Of a stretch of 64,000 nt of DNA, positions 37,761 to 46,106 are shown one piece after another. Each line of letters begins with the position of its first letter. The stretch's first letter is position 1. The stretch is from Psychrobacter sp. JCM 18900. Lineage in GTDB: Bacteria > Pseudomonadota > Gammaproteobacteria > Pseudomonadales > Moraxellaceae. A program made the translations under genes and the position numbers. The notes beneath the pieces are model-generated. The model was not told where the DNA came from. It did not search any database and saw only the letters and a list, made by a program, of their open reading frames with translations. Location: the NCBI RefSeq assembly GCF_904846625.1, contig NZ_CAJHBL010000003.1, positions 124,001-188,000 of the forward strand. Direction: 5' to 3'.

Positions 37761-37857
37761 AATTTCGACTTCTAACTAAACAAATCTAATTAACTAAGTA
37801 CTATTAAATCTCAACTCTGTACAACTAATGTTTATAACCATAACTAAGGAAGATACT

Positions 37858-38019
37858 ATGTCAAACTCTAACCCAAACGATACTAAACTTGAGCAACAAC
37901 GTTCTGATTCAGCAGGAGCAGCGCTTAAAGGTCAAACTGAAGACAATCATAATGAAAACAGTGAAGCAGCAGCAGAACGTATCGCAGCTAACTTAGAAAA
38001 TGCGAAAGAAGATAAGTAA
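37858..38019 (+). CDS. Small hydrophilic protein, unknown function
   Basis: Not recognised. 53 residues, starting MSNSNPNDTKLEQQRSDSAG, almost without hydrophobic residues, rich in Asn, Glu, Ala and Asp, probably disordered. The start at 37858 was chosen because AAGGAAGATACT sits in front of it; an upstream in-frame ATG at 37828 lacks a ribosome binding site. Its tail (AAAERIAANLENAKEDK) may form a helix. It stands 97 bases after the DJ-1-like stress gene, which suggests, but does not show, a stress-linked role. Confidence 0.65.
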   Translation: MSNSNPNDTKLEQQRSDSAGAALKGQTEDNHNENSEAAAERIAANLENAKEDK

Positions 38020-38133
38020 GTTTTTTATATGTCACCTGTAGTAGGGTGGCATTGATATGTTTATAGTTTGCACGTCTTATGATCGATGAGTGCAACGACA
38101 GTTAGTCCACAAAATAATAATTCAGGAGCTAAT

Positions 38134-38310
38134 ATGAGTAATTCACCGAACAATATGGACGAGCAGGAAAAAGAGATTCAAAAGCTTGCAGAAGAAATTA
38201 ATCCAAGTGAGCATACTGCCCCAGACAGTCTAGCGGAAGTGACTACTGCCGCGCCTCTTGAAGATGATGAACTAGGCGGCAATGCGGAAGAATCTGACGT
38301 TAATAAGTAG
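38134..38310 (+). CDS. Small acidic protein, unknown function
   Basis: Not recognised. 58 residues, starting MSNSPNNMDEQEKEIQKLAE, strongly acidic and probably disordered beyond a short helix at about 8-22. ATG 38134 is preceded by AGGAG at 38124-38128, an ideal ribosome binding site; the upstream in-frame ATG at 38086 is not needed. Its opening MSNS is shared with the preceding small gene, and the two may be distant duplicates or simply similar in composition. Transcription ends at the hairpin at 38390-38417. Confidence 0.65.
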   Translation: MSNSPNNMDEQEKEIQKLAEEINPSEHTAPDSLAEVTTAAPLEDDELGGNAEESDVNK

Positions 38311-38389
38311 CCTAGGTAGGCTCTTAATAGATAGTTATCTATTAAATACTAGTTACCAGAGACCAAAGGTAGCTTTACAAGTATTATGA

Positions 38390-38417
38390 AAAACTGCTGC
38401 TAGTTCAGCAGTTTTTT
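38390..38417 (+). terminator. Intrinsic terminator before rpsO
   Basis: Stem AAAACTGCTG / CAGCAGTTTT with a 6-base loop, followed by T residues. Confidence 0.88.
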
Positions 38418-38689
38418 GTTATAATTACCCCCACATTTAAATTAGGTTTTGGATGATGTACTGTCATTAGCCCATTACTTTGATTAAGTAGTGCTATAGC
38501 TAAATGCAATATACGATTCAAAACATACTAAATGGCTGTTAACTGAGCTTGTCGTACACTAGGTCAACTCTAGTAATGCAGGGTTGTCCTGAATGGCGTA
38601 CAGGTTATTTTATTTATTATTCTATTGCTTTAATACTGACTCAAATTGCAGTCTGTTTTTTAAAGTTTTTAGCATTGCCGGAGATATTT

Positions 38690-38956
38690 ATGCTAACTAA
38701 TACCGATCGTGAACAAATCATCGCTCAATACCAACGTGGCGAAAATGACACTGGTTCTCCAGAAGTTCAAGTAGCTTTGTTGAGTGCTCGTATCAATGAT
38801 TTGCAGAACCACTTTAAAGCACACAAAGCTGATCATCATAGCCGTCGCGGTCTTATCCGTATGGTTAATACGCGTCGTAAACTGCTTGATTACTTAAAAG
38901 GTAAAGACCTTGGTCGTTACACTACTCTAATCAGCCAGTTGGGTCTACGTCGTTAA
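38690..38956 (+). CDS. rpsO: 30S ribosomal protein S15
   Basis: Primary 16S rRNA-binding protein of the small subunit platform. The 88-residue protein has the universal S15 pattern: [39 protein letters not shown] and [12 protein letters not shown], ending QLGLRR. ATG 38690, with CCGGAGATATTT in front, gives the normal length; the open frame extends upstream to 38549 but those residues are not S15. It is followed by a terminator and, 690 bases later, by pnp. Confidence 0.97.
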   Translation: MLTNTDREQIIAQYQRGENDTGSPEVQVALLSARINDLQNHFKAHKADHHSRRGLIRMVNTRRKLLDYLKGKDLGRYTTLISQLGLRR

Positions 38957-39043
38957 TCTAACGACAATAGTACGAGCGGATGCTGAATTTTTTGCCAAAC
39001 CGCTTGGAACTTGTTTGTTATTATCGATAAAATAGATTTTTCT

Positions 39044-39078
39044 AAAAACGGTGTGGAATAGTTTCACGCCGTTTTTTT
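39044..39078 (+). terminator. Intrinsic terminator after rpsO
   Basis: Stem AAAAACGGTGTG / CACGCCGTTTTT (one G-T pair), 9-base loop, followed by further T residues. Confidence 0.88.
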
Positions 39079-39400
39079 ATGCTTATTCGTTTTAGATACC
39101 GTGCTCAAATAGTAAGAGCTATAGCTCCTTTTATAGAATAGTTAAGAGGGGTATCGGTATAAACTGTACTAACCAAGTCTCAAATACGGTATTTTCTGAC
39201 GATAATTGCGCTACTGTGCAATTAATTGGTCAATGGCTATAAATCACTGTAAAATAATGCCTTGTGAGTTTGATAGCGCATCTGCTACAGATATGGCGAT
39301 TATTAATAAGATACTTATTATTTGGCTTGGTAATCGGCGCGGATAGCTGATATTTGAAAGCCTAGAAAATAGCCTGTAGGGTTTTTAGCATCGAAGTCTT

Positions 39401-39429
39401 TTGACTTAATGTCTTTTTGATAGTATTTA
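39401..39429 (+). promoter_or_regulatory. Possible sigma-70 promoter for pnp
   Basis: TTGACT at 39401-39406 and TATTTA at 39424-39429 with a 17-base spacer, about 218 bases upstream of the pnp start. The -10 is only a fair match, so this is tentative. Confidence 0.35.
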
Positions 39430-39583
39430 TAGTAAAGCCAAAATTGCACGACCGAATATACATAATAGTACGATGTCTAACTCAGACAAATATATGAGAT
39501 AACCAAGTAACGTTATTGGCATTGGTTGCGATGATTTCTAATAGAAAACATGTCAACTGATAGCCATATACACAGAATTTTAA

Positions 39584-39626
39584 TGACAGATATCAGCTTT
39601 TTTTGACGCTGATATCAGTTTTGTCA
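39584..39626 (+). promoter_or_regulatory. Hairpin in the pnp leader
   Basis: GATATCAGC at 39589-39597 and GCTGATATC at 39608-39616 form a perfect 9-bp stem; outer TGACA / TGTCA can extend it past a short bulge. It ends 20 bases before the pnp ATG. In E. coli the pnp leader forms an RNase III-cleaved hairpin used for autocontrol by PNPase; a similar role here is inferred. Confidence 0.55.
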
Positions 39627-39646
39627 GTCAACATTAGGAAGATTAT

Positions 39647-41749
39647 ATGACAATGTTCAACACCATTAAGCGTGAATTTCAGTATGGCAACCAGCAGGTT
39701 GTTATCGAGACAGGCCGTATTGCCCGTCAAGCAAACTCTATTTTAGTACACATGGGCGGCGTAACAGTATTAGTTGCAGCAGTCGTGAAATCAGAAGCTA
39801 AAGAAGGTCAAAACTTCTTTCCGCTAACGGTTAATTATCAAGAAAAAATGTATGCAGCAGGTAAAATTCCAGGTGCTTACGGCAAACGTGAAGGCCGTGC
39901 GAGCGAATTTGAAACCTTAACTTCACGCTTGATTGACCGTCCGATTCGTCCGCTATTCCCAGAAGGCTACGTAAACGAAATCCAAATCACCGCAACAGTT
40001 GTATCATCAGATAAAACTCAGTCTGCAGATATCGCTGCACTAATCGGTGCTTCAGCAGCATTGGCTATTTCTGATGCACCATTTAATGGTCCTGTTGCTG
40101 CCGCTCGTGTTGGTTTTATTAACGGTGAATACGTTCTAAACCCAACGTCTGAGCAGCTTGAAACCAGTGATCTAGATTTGGTTGTGGCTGGCACTAAGTC
40201 TGCAGTATTGATGGTTGAGTCTGAAGCGGCAGAGCTGTCAGAAGACCAGATGTTAGGTGCAGTATTGTACGGCCATCAGCAACAACAAATCGTTATTGAT
40301 AACATTGCTTCAATGGCTGAAGAAATCGGTACTGCTAAGCAGCAATACTCTGCTCCTGAGCGTGACCAAGCACTTACCAGCAGCATGAAAGAGCAGTTCG
40401 GCGAGCAAGTTGCTGACGCTTATACCATTACTGATAAGCAAGCACGTTACACGAAGCTTGATGAAATTAAGCAATCAATTATTGATGCACTTGCTGGTGA
40501 TGCTGAGTCAGAAACTTATGCTGATACCGTATCTGAGCTTAAAGAAATCTATAACGACCTTAAATATCGTACCGTTCGTGACAATATCTTGTCAGGTAAG
40601 CCGCGTATCGATGGTCGTGACCCTGAGACAGTTCGTGCGCTTGACGTACAAGTTGGTGTATTGCCGTATACGCATGGTTCAGCATTGTTCACACGTGGTG
40701 AGACGCAGGCCTTGGTTACTACCACACTTGGTAACAGCCGTGACGTCAACATGATTGACTCACTAGGTGGTACGATTCGTGACCATTTCATGCTGCATTA
40801 TAACTTCCCACATTTCTCAGTTGGTGAAACGGGCCGTGAAGGTATTCCAAAACGTCGTGAAATCGGTCATGGTCGTCTAGCACGCCGCGGTGTACAAGCG
40901 ATGTTGCCAGATAGTGAGCGTTTCCCGTATGTGATTCGTGTGGTATCAGAAATCACTGAATCTAACGGTTCATCTTCTATGGCTTCTGTTTGTGGTGCAA
41001 GTCTGGCATTGATGGACGCAGGCGTACCATTAAAAGCACCAGTTGCTGGTATCGCGATGGGTCTGGTTAAAGAAGGCGATCGTTTTGCCGTATTGTCAGA
41101 TATCTTAGGTGATGAAGATCATCTAGGTGATATGGACTTTAAAGTGGCTGGTACTAAAAATGGTATCACTGCACTTCAGATGGATATCAAAATCGAAGGT
41201 ATTACCCCTGACATCATGGAGCAAGCGCTTAAACAAGCTCATGCAGGTCGTATTCATATCCTAGAAGCAATGAACCAAGTATTGCCTGAGAGCCGTACTG
41301 AAATCAATGCTCATGCACCAAACTACGCGGTTATCGAAATCAATCCAGACAAGATTCGTGACGTTATCGGTAAAGGCGGCGCAACTATCCGTCAGCTAAC
41401 GGAAGAAACTGGCGCGGTTATCGATATCGATGATGCTGGTACTATCCGTATCTTTGGTGAAAACAAAGCAGCGACCAAAGCAGCTATCGGTAAAATCGAA
41501 GCACTAACTGCTGAAGTTGAAGTCGGTAAAACTTATGAAGGTACCGTTGCTCGTATCGTCGACTTCGGTGCATTTGTAAATGTCTTGCCAAACACTGATG
41601 GTCTAGTACACATTTCACAAATCGCGGAAGAGCGCGTAGAGAATGTATCAGACTATCTAAAAGAAGGTCAGGTCGTTAAAGTACTCGTACAAGACGTTGA
41701 CAACCGTGGTCGTATCAAACTGACTATGAAAGGTGTTGAGCAGAACTAA
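39647..41749 (+). CDS. pnp: Polyribonucleotide nucleotidyltransferase (PNPase)
   Basis: 3'-5' phosphorolytic exoribonuclease, part of the RNA degradosome. Two RNase PH domains: the first from [20 protein letters not shown] with [16 protein letters not shown], the second from [17 protein letters not shown] region with [13 protein letters not shown] and [16 protein letters not shown]. Then come KH ([20 protein letters not shown], about 555-615) and S1 (about 625-695, [21 protein letters not shown]). The length (700) is normal. TAGGAAGATTAT precedes the ATG. In Psychrobacter-like cold-living bacteria PNPase is important at low temperature (known of the family). Confidence 0.97.
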   Translation: MTMFNTIKREFQYGNQQVVIETGRIARQANSILVHMGGVTVLVAAVVKSEAKEGQNFFPLTVNYQEKMYAAGKIPGAYGKREGRASEFETLTSRLIDRPIRPLFPEGYVNEIQITATVVSSDKTQSADIAALIGASAALAISDAPFNGPVAAARVGFINGEYVLNPTSEQLETSDLDLVVAGTKSAVLMVESEAAELSEDQMLGAVLYGHQQQQIVIDNIASMAEEIGTAKQQYSAPERDQALTSSMKEQFGEQVADAYTITDKQARYTKLDEIKQSIIDALAGDAESETYADTVSELKEIYNDLKYRTVRDNILSGKPRIDGRDPETVRALDVQVGVLPYTHGSALFTRGETQALVTTTLGNSRDVNMIDSLGGTIRDHFMLHYNFPHFSVGETGREGIPKRREIGHGRLARRGVQAMLPDSERFPYVIRVVSEITESNGSSSMASVCGASLALMDAGVPLKAPVAGIAMGLVKEGDRFAVLSDILGDEDHLGDMDFKVAGTKNGITALQMDIKIEGITPDIMEQALKQAHAGRIHILEAMNQVLPESRTEINAHAPNYAVIEINPDKIRDVIGKGGATIRQLTEETGAVIDIDDAGTIRIFGENKAATKAAIGKIEALTAEVEVGKTYEGTVARIVDFGAFVNVLPNTDGLVHISQIAEERVENVSDYLKEGQVVKVLVQDVDNRGRIKLTMKGVEQN

Positions 41750-41779
41750 TACTTAATATTTGATGTGGTTTAAGTAATA

Positions 41780-41827
41780 AAAAGCCGCTTTGAAATACTC
41801 GTCATGAGTATTCAAGGCGGTTTTTTT
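41780..41827 (+). terminator. Intrinsic terminator after pnp
   Basis: Long stem-loop: AAGCCGCTTTGAAATACTC pairs with GAGTATTCAAGGCGG with one bulge, followed by seven T residues. Confidence 0.85.
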
Positions 41828-41868
41828 GTATGCTCAAAATGACGATGACTGGCTAGCTAAAAGGCCAT

Positions 41869-42432
41869 TTATAAATCAATGCTTGTAGGCAGGTGTATAT
41901 CGATACGAAGTTTTGGTAGGTCTTGTAAATACTCAGTTAGTAATGGCAAAGTATCAGCATGCCAGTCTAAAGGTAGGGTATCTGCTGTATTACTTTCATT
42001 GGATACGTTATCACGTGGTTTGCCTGAGATAAGCGGCCGCGCCAGCAATGCAACTCTGCGTATGCCTTGGTAACGTATAAGCGGCATTATTTGCTGTTGC
42101 AAATCAATCAAGGCAGCAGTCAGCCAACGTGTGCGCGCTGGATGATAAGGATGGTTTGATATCACAAGGTTGGCAATATAGTTTGGCTGGTTACCGTTAC
42201 TACTGATACCAAGTCCGACTTGCTCACGTGTACGCTTATTAAGTAAGCAGCTACCAACGTTCAGACTACCATCGCGGCACGCACGATGATAGCGACTATA
42301 ATTATCAGGAAAGAGAGTTTTCGCTCGTGTGAGTACAGGATCTAAAACGACACCAGCATTGTTGACAGGTAAAATAAGCAACTGTGCATCGCTAATTAAA
42401 ATAGAGGCATGTGTGAATTGCAAAATCGCCAT
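41869..42432 (-). CDS. Divergent macro-domain-like protein
   Basis: 187 residues from ATG 42432, chosen for AGAGAGG about 7 bases upstream; the frame extends seven codons further without a ribosome binding site. The pattern fits the DarG/ALC1-type macro domain: a strand-strand start then LPVNNAGV (22-28, family VNTVNxxGVMG), FPDNYSRYHRACRDGSLNVG (41-60, family FPENFKxYxxxCxxGEVxxG), NYIANLVISNHPY and LDWHADTLPLLTEYLQDLP near 155-173 (family GLDWexVkpLI). The GKG after the first Asn and the glycine-rich loop (GCGxGGLDW) are replaced by LDP and a Ser/Asn-rich insert, so ADP-ribose hydrolysis is doubtful. No DarT-like toxin gene is adjacent. The call rests on pattern matching by eye. Confidence 0.6.
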   Translation of the reverse strand: MAILQFTHASILISDAQLLILPVNNAGVVLDPVLTRAKTLFPDNYSRYHRACRDGSLNVGSCLLNKRTREQVGLGISSNGNQPNYIANLVISNHPYHPARTRWLTAALIDLQQQIMPLIRYQGIRRVALLARPLISGKPRDNVSNESNTADTLPLDWHADTLPLLTEYLQDLPKLRIDIHLPTSIDL

Positions 42433-42465
42433 CGTAATCCTCTCTGTAACCAAATCAAGTAACGG

Positions 42466-43014
42466 TTATTGAACCGTCGCTTTATTAGAGTCGTTTGCTT
42501 CTAACTGAGCAATTTGTTGTTCGAGTAGCGCAATTTGTTCGGCCTTCATATCAGTCAACTGCTTATTCATAGCCACTTGTTCAGCTGCTAACTTCTCTTG
42601 TTCGGCTAGTCGCTGACGTTCATCTTCTAAACGATCAATCTCTTCTTTCGCCAAGCTATCATTTTCTGGTAGAGGCGCATCTAATATAGCAGTAGGGTTT
42701 GGTATCGCGTTACTGTCATTGTTGGCTGCTCCAGAGTTTTCATCTATGAGCACACCGTCGTTAATCACAGAATCATCTGATACTTCTGAAGTGCTGTCTG
42801 TGACTGATTCTGTCTGTAATTGGTCAGTTACTGGTGTTGAAGTGGCGTCATCTATAGGGAGTGTGGAATGAGTGCCAGACCTTCCTATGATAAGGTAGAC
42901 AATGATAATAAGTAGCAATACAGAGATAAGTATTGCCAAAATTTTCTGACGTGATTTAGTCTGCTTTTTCTTGGAAGCGTGAGTGGGTAAAGGACGAATG
43001 TTTTCTCGTTTCAT
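42466..43014 (-). CDS. Hypothetical single-pass membrane protein with coiled coil
   Basis: Not recognised. 182 residues: a basic N terminus (about 1-24), one membrane helix (about 25-44, ILAILISVLLLIIIVYLIIG), an acidic Ser/Thr/Asp-rich stretch (about 48-115), and a C-terminal coiled coil (about 118-178) rich in Glu, Gln and Leu. The topology suggests cytoplasmic N terminus and periplasmic coiled coil. The gene lies between yheV and the macro-domain gene, 33 bases from the latter, and is probably co-transcribed with it. Confidence 0.7.
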   Translation of the reverse strand: MKRENIRPLPTHASKKKQTKSRQKILAILISVLLLIIIVYLIIGRSGTHSTLPIDDATSTPVTDQLQTESVTDSTSEVSDDSVINDGVLIDENSGAANNDSNAIPNPTAILDAPLPENDSLAKEEIDRLEDERQRLAEQEKLAAEQVAMNKQLTDMKAEQIALLEQQIAQLEANDSNKATVQ

Positions 43015-43073
43015 ATTATGATCGATTCAAGTCAAGAATATAAGTAGCCATACTATAGCAAACTCAAAATAAA

Positions 43074-43099
43074 AAGCCTATCTATTGATAGATAGGCTT
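43074..43099 (-). terminator. Terminator after yheV
   Basis: Perfect stem AAGCCTATCTAT / ATAGATAGGCTT with a 2-base spacer. On the minus strand it is followed by TTTTTATTTT, so it ends the leftward prlC-yheV transcript. Confidence 0.85.
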
Positions 43100-43156
43100 A
43101 ATAGACCATTAAATAATAAAGTATTTAATCTATTTTTAGATATGAGTACTGAATAG

Positions 43157-43414
43157 TTAAGACTTGAATTTTACAGTACCGCTGGTGCCGGTTGCCATCA
43201 CATCACGTGCCATCTGATCTTCTAAATGGTTCTTGGCGCTAATGGCATCAGGATCGGGGCGGTGCTCTGTGTGTCCGCATTGAGTACATTCAATATACTC
43301 ATCTGGGGCAGGGTTGACGATATTAACTTGCACCACAGCGTCCATCTCCTGACATTTCGGACAACGTACCCCTGCTAAAAATCGGCGCTTAGGACTAGAT
43401 GACTGATAACGCAT
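43157..43414 (-). CDS. yheV: YheV-family zinc-ribbon protein
   Basis: Small protein (85 residues) with two CXXC pairs, C18/C21 and C43/C46, in the context RRFLAGVRCPKCQEMD and YIECTQCGHTEHRPDPD. This is the YheV pattern; E. coli YheV is 66 residues and of unknown function, probably zinc-binding. The ATG follows the prlC stop directly (TAAATG), so it is translationally coupled to prlC. Confidence 0.88.
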   Translation of the reverse strand: MRYQSSSPKRRFLAGVRCPKCQEMDAVVQVNIVNPAPDEYIECTQCGHTEHRPDPDAISAKNHLEDQMARDVMATGTSGTVKFKS

Positions 43415-45610
43415 TTAAATGACCTCGCGCGTCGTTTGAGTATTTGCGGCATCGATATTTTTAGCATCAGTGAAACCATTATGACGTAACAAGGCATCAA
43501 TACTGGCGCTACGACCGCGGAAGTTTTCAAAGTTGGTCTTCGCTGGGAAACTGCCGCCAACAGATAAGATAGATTCACGGAACGCTTTGCCTGTCGCTGG
43601 ATTGAAAATACCGTCTTCTTCAAACTTACTAAACGCATCAGCTGATAGCAGTTCCGCCCATTTGTATGAATAATAACCTGCAGCATAACCACCCGCGAAG
43701 ATATGACTAAAACCATTAGCAAAACGGTTATAGTCAGGTGTTTGCATAACGGAGATATCATTACGGACAGTATTGAGCGTCTCTAAAATGCCATCGTAAT
43801 TAAGTGCTGGCGTATGAGCATGAATGAGCAAATCAAATAGAGCAAACTCAATCTGACGCAGCGTTTGCATGCCGCTTTGGAAATTTTTCACTGCTAATAG
43901 TGCATCCAATTTGTCTTTAGGTAATGGCTCACCAGTCTCAACATGACTACTGATAAGCGCGATACCTTCAGCATCCCAAGCCCAGTTTTCCATAAACTGA
44001 CTAGGAAGCTCGACCGCATCCCACTCGACGCCATTGACACCAGCGACATCACCGACCGTGACTTGAGTCAATAAATGATGCAAGCCATGACCAAACTCGT
44101 GGAATAAGGTTAATACTTCATCATGGGTCAATAAACTAGGTTTGCCATCAAGTGCTGGCGTGAAATTACCAACCATAAAGCAGACGGGCAGCTGTTGATG
44201 GTTTTGTTCTTCATAGCTGTAGCGAGATTGAAAACCACTCATCCATGCACCGCCACGCTTACCGCTACGTGCAAATAAGTCGAAGTAGAAGCCACCGAGC
44301 AAGCGATCATCAGCATCGAATAATTGATAAAAGCTTACATCGTCATGCCAGCGAGAGACTGAGTCACTTTCTGTATTTTTATGGCTTTGCTCTTGTACTT
44401 TAATACCGTATAGACGCTCAACGATAGTGAACAAGCCATTAATCACTTTGGGTAATGGGAAGTATGGACGAATTTCCTCTTGCGATAAGCTGAACTCACT
44501 TTGTTTTACTTTTTCAGCGATGTAGGCGCTATCCCACGGTTGCAACTCGTCAATGCCATAATCGCTAGCGTATTTCTGTAGCTGTGCCAAATCTGCTTTG
44601 GCAGCAGGGGTGGCTTGCGTTGCTAAGTCACGTAAGAATGTTTCAACTTCTAAGACGCTGTCTGCCATCTTGGTCGATAGCGATACTTCAGCATAATTTG
44701 TAAAACCAAGTAGCTTAGCTTTTTGTTCACGTAATGAGAGGATTTGACTCATATTGTTAGCGTTATTTAATGAGTTGCCTTTTGCATTACTATGCGTATC
44801 AAACTCAGAGGCGCGTGTGACATAAGCATGATACAGCGTCTCACGCAGGTTGCGATCGTCCGCATGAGTCATGATCGCTAGATATACAGGGATATTTAAA
44901 CTGGCCACATAGTAAGGAGTAGGAAGTGCATCTATATCAGCTTGGCCAAGAGCACCGCTAGCAAGCTCACGCGCCTTGTATTGCTCGCCTGCATCTGCCA
45001 ATAGTGCCAAACCACTCTCTGTTAAGCCCTTTAATTGAGAGTCTTCTAAAGGTAGGGCAAATGCTTGCGTCGCATCCAAGATATTGTCCGAGAAAGTTGC
45101 AGACAGGGTCGATAATTCACTTTGGATAGCGGCAAATTTTTCTTGCTCAGCTTGAGGTAACGCAACGCCTGATAACTCAAAGCTACGTAATGCCAGTTCA
45201 ATTGCACGTGCACGAGCAGGCTCTAACGTAGCAAAGAAATCTGTGTCATTGACGATAGCTTGATAGCGATTAAACAACGGCTGATGTTGTCCAACTCGCG
45301 TACCGTAAGCAGACAGCTTTGGTAGCAGTTCATGGTGAACATGACGAATCTCATCGTTGCTCATCACGCTATTGAGATGCGACAAAATACCCCAGCTACG
45401 ATCTAATGCCAAATTAATATGGTCAAAGCTCATCACATCTGCCAAAGCTTGTTCAGCGCTTATTTTTTCAGCACTGTCGCTTTCTATCACGGTTAAAGTA
45501 TCTAAAAAAGCATTGGCAGCATCAATGGCGTCAATCACATGGTTTTGTAAGGTATGTGGCGCAGTGTCGGCAAAATCGACAAGGTGCAAATCTAAAGGAG
45601 AAGGTGTCAT
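43415..45610 (-). CDS. prlC: Oligopeptidase A (M3 metallopeptidase)
   Basis: Cytosolic zinc oligopeptidase that degrades signal peptides and other short peptides. The M3 zinc motif HEFGH lies at about 504-508 (LFHEFGHGLHHLL), with the third ligand Glu in NGVEWDAVELPSQFMENW just after. GGAWMSGFQSRY and GYYSYKWAELLSADAF are further family motifs. ATG 45610 is preferred over TTG 45646 because M3 proteins begin at about this point and the extra 12 residues look random; this gives 731 residues, against 680 in E. coli. It forms a coupled pair with yheV. Confidence 0.94.
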   Translation of the reverse strand: MTPSPLDLHLVDFADTAPHTLQNHVIDAIDAANAFLDTLTVIESDSAEKISAEQALADVMSFDHINLALDRSWGILSHLNSVMSNDEIRHVHHELLPKLSAYGTRVGQHQPLFNRYQAIVNDTDFFATLEPARARAIELALRSFELSGVALPQAEQEKFAAIQSELSTLSATFSDNILDATQAFALPLEDSQLKGLTESGLALLADAGEQYKARELASGALGQADIDALPTPYYVASLNIPVYLAIMTHADDRNLRETLYHAYVTRASEFDTHSNAKGNSLNNANNMSQILSLREQKAKLLGFTNYAEVSLSTKMADSVLEVETFLRDLATQATPAAKADLAQLQKYASDYGIDELQPWDSAYIAEKVKQSEFSLSQEEIRPYFPLPKVINGLFTIVERLYGIKVQEQSHKNTESDSVSRWHDDVSFYQLFDADDRLLGGFYFDLFARSGKRGGAWMSGFQSRYSYEEQNHQQLPVCFMVGNFTPALDGKPSLLTHDEVLTLFHEFGHGLHHLLTQVTVGDVAGVNGVEWDAVELPSQFMENWAWDAEGIALISSHVETGEPLPKDKLDALLAVKNFQSGMQTLRQIEFALFDLLIHAHTPALNYDGILETLNTVRNDISVMQTPDYNRFANGFSHIFAGGYAAGYYSYKWAELLSADAFSKFEEDGIFNPATGKAFRESILSVGGSFPAKTNFENFRGRSASIDALLRHNGFTDAKNIDAANTQTTREVI

Positions 45611-46106
45611 ATAGGTATCCGATATCAATGAATTATTATTAATCAAAACGAGAATGAGAAAAGTCTGGCTACTATTGAAATATACAGTGTGTTCTTATTT
45701 TATATATAGATTATATAAAAGATGGGTTCGTTTGGTAAAAATACAACCTAAGCACTTTTATACGATTCAAGTAATTAGGACAGTGCTAGCAATCTGGAAG
45801 TAAATATCGAAATTCTGATACTTAGATTCAACTTCTCAAGATAATTATCCAAATATGTAGCTATGCTCGTTAAAGCAGTTCTTTAACAATATAGAGTGCT
45901 CTACTTACAAAGCGCTATCATTTGCTTGCAAATTAACCCTACAGGGAGTGGGGTATAGCTGTTAGCATCAAGATAATGGAATTTAAATATTATGCATCGA
46001 CAGGATGCAAGAAAAACACGGATAGAAATTTCTACGCTTATAACAGTATATGAGTGAAGAAATACATAAAGTTAAAAATGAACGATAATAAAACAAGGAG
46101 CAATAT
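45611..46106. other. Divergent intergenic region and Balon leader
   Basis: About 495 bases between leftward prlC and the rightward hibernation-factor gene. Features seen: GTTCTTTAACAAT at 45878-45890, resembling the boxA antitermination element of rRNA leaders; CCCTACAGGG near 45931; and a small hairpin TGCATC-GACAG-GATGCA at 45993-46009. The ribosome binding site AAGGAG is at 46095-46100. A clear promoter was not picked. Confidence 0.5.
45878..45890 (+). promoter_or_regulatory. boxA-like element upstream of the Balon gene
   Basis: GTTCTTTAACAAT matches the rRNA-leader boxA core (TGCTCTTTAACA in E. coli) at 10 to 11 consecutive positions. In rRNA operons this RNA binds NusB-NusE. It lies about 217 bases before the Balon ATG. 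The role here is only a suggestion; chance similarity is possible. Confidence 0.4.

Larger units (their letters stand above)
38957..39646. other. Long non-coding region between rpsO and pnp
   Basis: 690 bases with the rpsO terminator on the left and the pnp leader on the right. A possible promoter (39401-39429) and a leader hairpin (39584-39626) are annotated separately. No ORF or RNA gene could be supported in the rest. In E. coli the rpsO-pnp gap is much shorter. Confidence 0.5.

Noticed and set aside
38549..38689. Upstream extension of rpsO by 47 codons
   Set aside because: S15 is highly conserved in length and begins at the ATG with a ribosome binding site at 38690; the extension is unrelated.
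41869..42432. Possibility that the macro-domain protein is a DarG antitoxin
   Set aside because: No DarT-like gene is adjacent and the C-terminal DarG domain is missing; described only as macro-like.
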